Positions 13,603 to 14,200 of a stretch of 14,200 bases of DNA are shown here, piece by piece. Positions within the stretch are counted from its first letter, which is position 1. Every line of letters begins with the position of its first letter. The notes below the pieces were generated by a model, which saw nothing but the letters and a program-made list of their open reading frames with translations, ran no database searches and was not told the origin of the DNA. Both the position numbers and the translations under genes were made by a program. The stretch is taken from positions 1 to 14,200 of the forward strand of contig DATGWP010000078.1 of the NCBI GenBank assembly GCA_035299425.1, given 5' to 3'. The stretch is from Bog-950 sp035299425. GTDB lineage: Bacteria; Bacteroidota; Bacteroidia; Chitinophagales; LD1.

Positions 13603-14200
13603 CACATTTTTTGACTTTCCTGTTTAGCTGTGGTTTTCTTCTTTACAAAACCTGCTGTATTTACCGAGAAGGTAAACTGGTGCATGGTTTTGCCCTGTGC
13701 CATGGGTTGAAACGCATATGCACAATCAAACTGGCGGATATGTATACCCAGGCCTAATGATATGCCGGGCACACCACGGCGGGTGGCCAGTTTTAACTCT
13801 TGCTGGCGCAGGTGGTTATAGGCAATATCAAAGCGCACCACTTTCTTAATGTTGAATTCTACACCAATTATAACATGGCGAAAAAGTTTATCGGCTATAT
13901 ACTTTTTAGGCTTTAGCTCCGATGAATCGCTAAACAGGTTATCCTGCGGCACATCGGCAGGGTTGTTATAGCGTATATCCCACCGGTGCAGATTGTGGAA
14001 AGTAAAGTGAAACCTAAACGGTACTCCTTTAAAACCAAACGATAAACCGGCCTGCAAATCAAAAGGAATAGGTTCGCGCGCACCTTTATTATAAGGTTTA
14101 AACTGACCGCCAAGGTTTTTTGCAACTATGCTTGCCGTTACATTGTGGGCGCTGTCGTTTACCATTACAGCCAGGTCAGTAGCCATGCCTACCGAGCTAA
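13602..14200 (-). CDS. porQ: PorQ, type IX secretion system outer-membrane protein (5' end outside window)
   Basis: The frame is open to the right edge, so the signal peptide and N-terminal strands are outside; about 199 residues remain of a protein that is normally well over 300. The visible part reads SSVGMATDLAVMVNDS, then VAKNLGGQFKPY, PIPFDLQAGLSFGF, PFRFHFTFHNLHRWDIRY, HVIIGVEFNI and GVPGISLGLGI. This is the PorQ subgroup of PorV/PorQ-like barrels. By family knowledge PorQ is an outer-membrane beta-barrel accessory to the T9SS that helps process and attach cargo with C-terminal sorting domains. Its presence fits the sorting-domain protein encoded at 2129-3973. The final strand (FTFSVNTAGF) is followed by a 14-residue basic tail (VKKKTTAKQESQKM). 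The stop overlaps the start of the lipoprotein gene by one base. Confidence 0.86.
   Translation of the reverse strand, partial: SSVGMATDLAVMVNDSAHNVTASIVAKNLGGQFKPYNKGAREPIPFDLQAGLSFGFKGVPFRFHFTFHNLHRWDIRYNNPADVPQDNLFSDSSELKPKKYIADKLFRHVIIGVEFNIKKVVRFDIAYNHLRQQELKLATRRGVPGISLGLGIHIRQFDCAYAFQPMAQGKTMHQFTFSVNTAGFVKKKTTAKQESQKM

Overview
This window looks like the chromosome of a Bacteroidota species, probably from the Chitinophagales/Sphingobacteriales side (the order is a guess). The evidence is: a porQ gene of the type IX secretion system (T9SS); a secreted protein with a T9SS type A C-terminal sorting domain; a TlpA-type thioredoxin with the end of a DUF4369-like domain; a SpII lipoprotein starting Cys-Lys-Lys after its lipobox; no clear Shine-Dalgarno sites; and one good match to the Bacteroidota -7 promoter element (TAnnTTTG). 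No rRNA, tRNA, CRISPR array, transposase or phage gene was seen, and no gene-free stretch exceeds about 120 bases.

Layout. On the + strand are the 3' part of a TlpA/DUF4369 thiol-disulfide oxidoreductase (2-889), a rho-independent terminator (912-948) and a class I cysteine desulfurase (971-2122). Everything after that is on the - strand. Read in the direction of transcription, from the right edge, it runs: porQ (cut by the window edge), translationally coupled to an unknown small lipoprotein; a Tet-like MFS exporter; cheR; a REC-less cheB; a 1125-residue CHASE3-GAF-HisKA-HATPase-REC-REC-REC hybrid kinase; a 371-residue REC-HisKA-HATPase protein; an OmpP1/FadL-like outer-membrane protein; and a 614-residue modular T9SS cargo protein. 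The last meets the cysteine desulfurase tail to tail with only 6 bases between them.

How the genes may work together. The central block, cheR to the outer-membrane protein (about 4.05-11.6 kb), has gaps of 2, 46, 25 and 11-41 bases and is probably one transcription unit. It holds the enzymes that methylate and demethylate chemoreceptors, but no methyl-accepting receptor, cheA or cheW. It holds instead two histidine kinases with four receiver domains between them. My reading is a non-chemotactic sensory phosphorelay that borrows CheR and CheB. The long Glu/Gln-rich coiled coil in the large kinase is a possible methylation substrate, but this is untested. The two ends of the window are ordinary housekeeping and secretion functions. 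The T9SS cargo gene is distinctly AT-rich compared with its neighbours and carries an N-terminal Cys-containing domain that I recognise as recurring in such proteins but cannot name.
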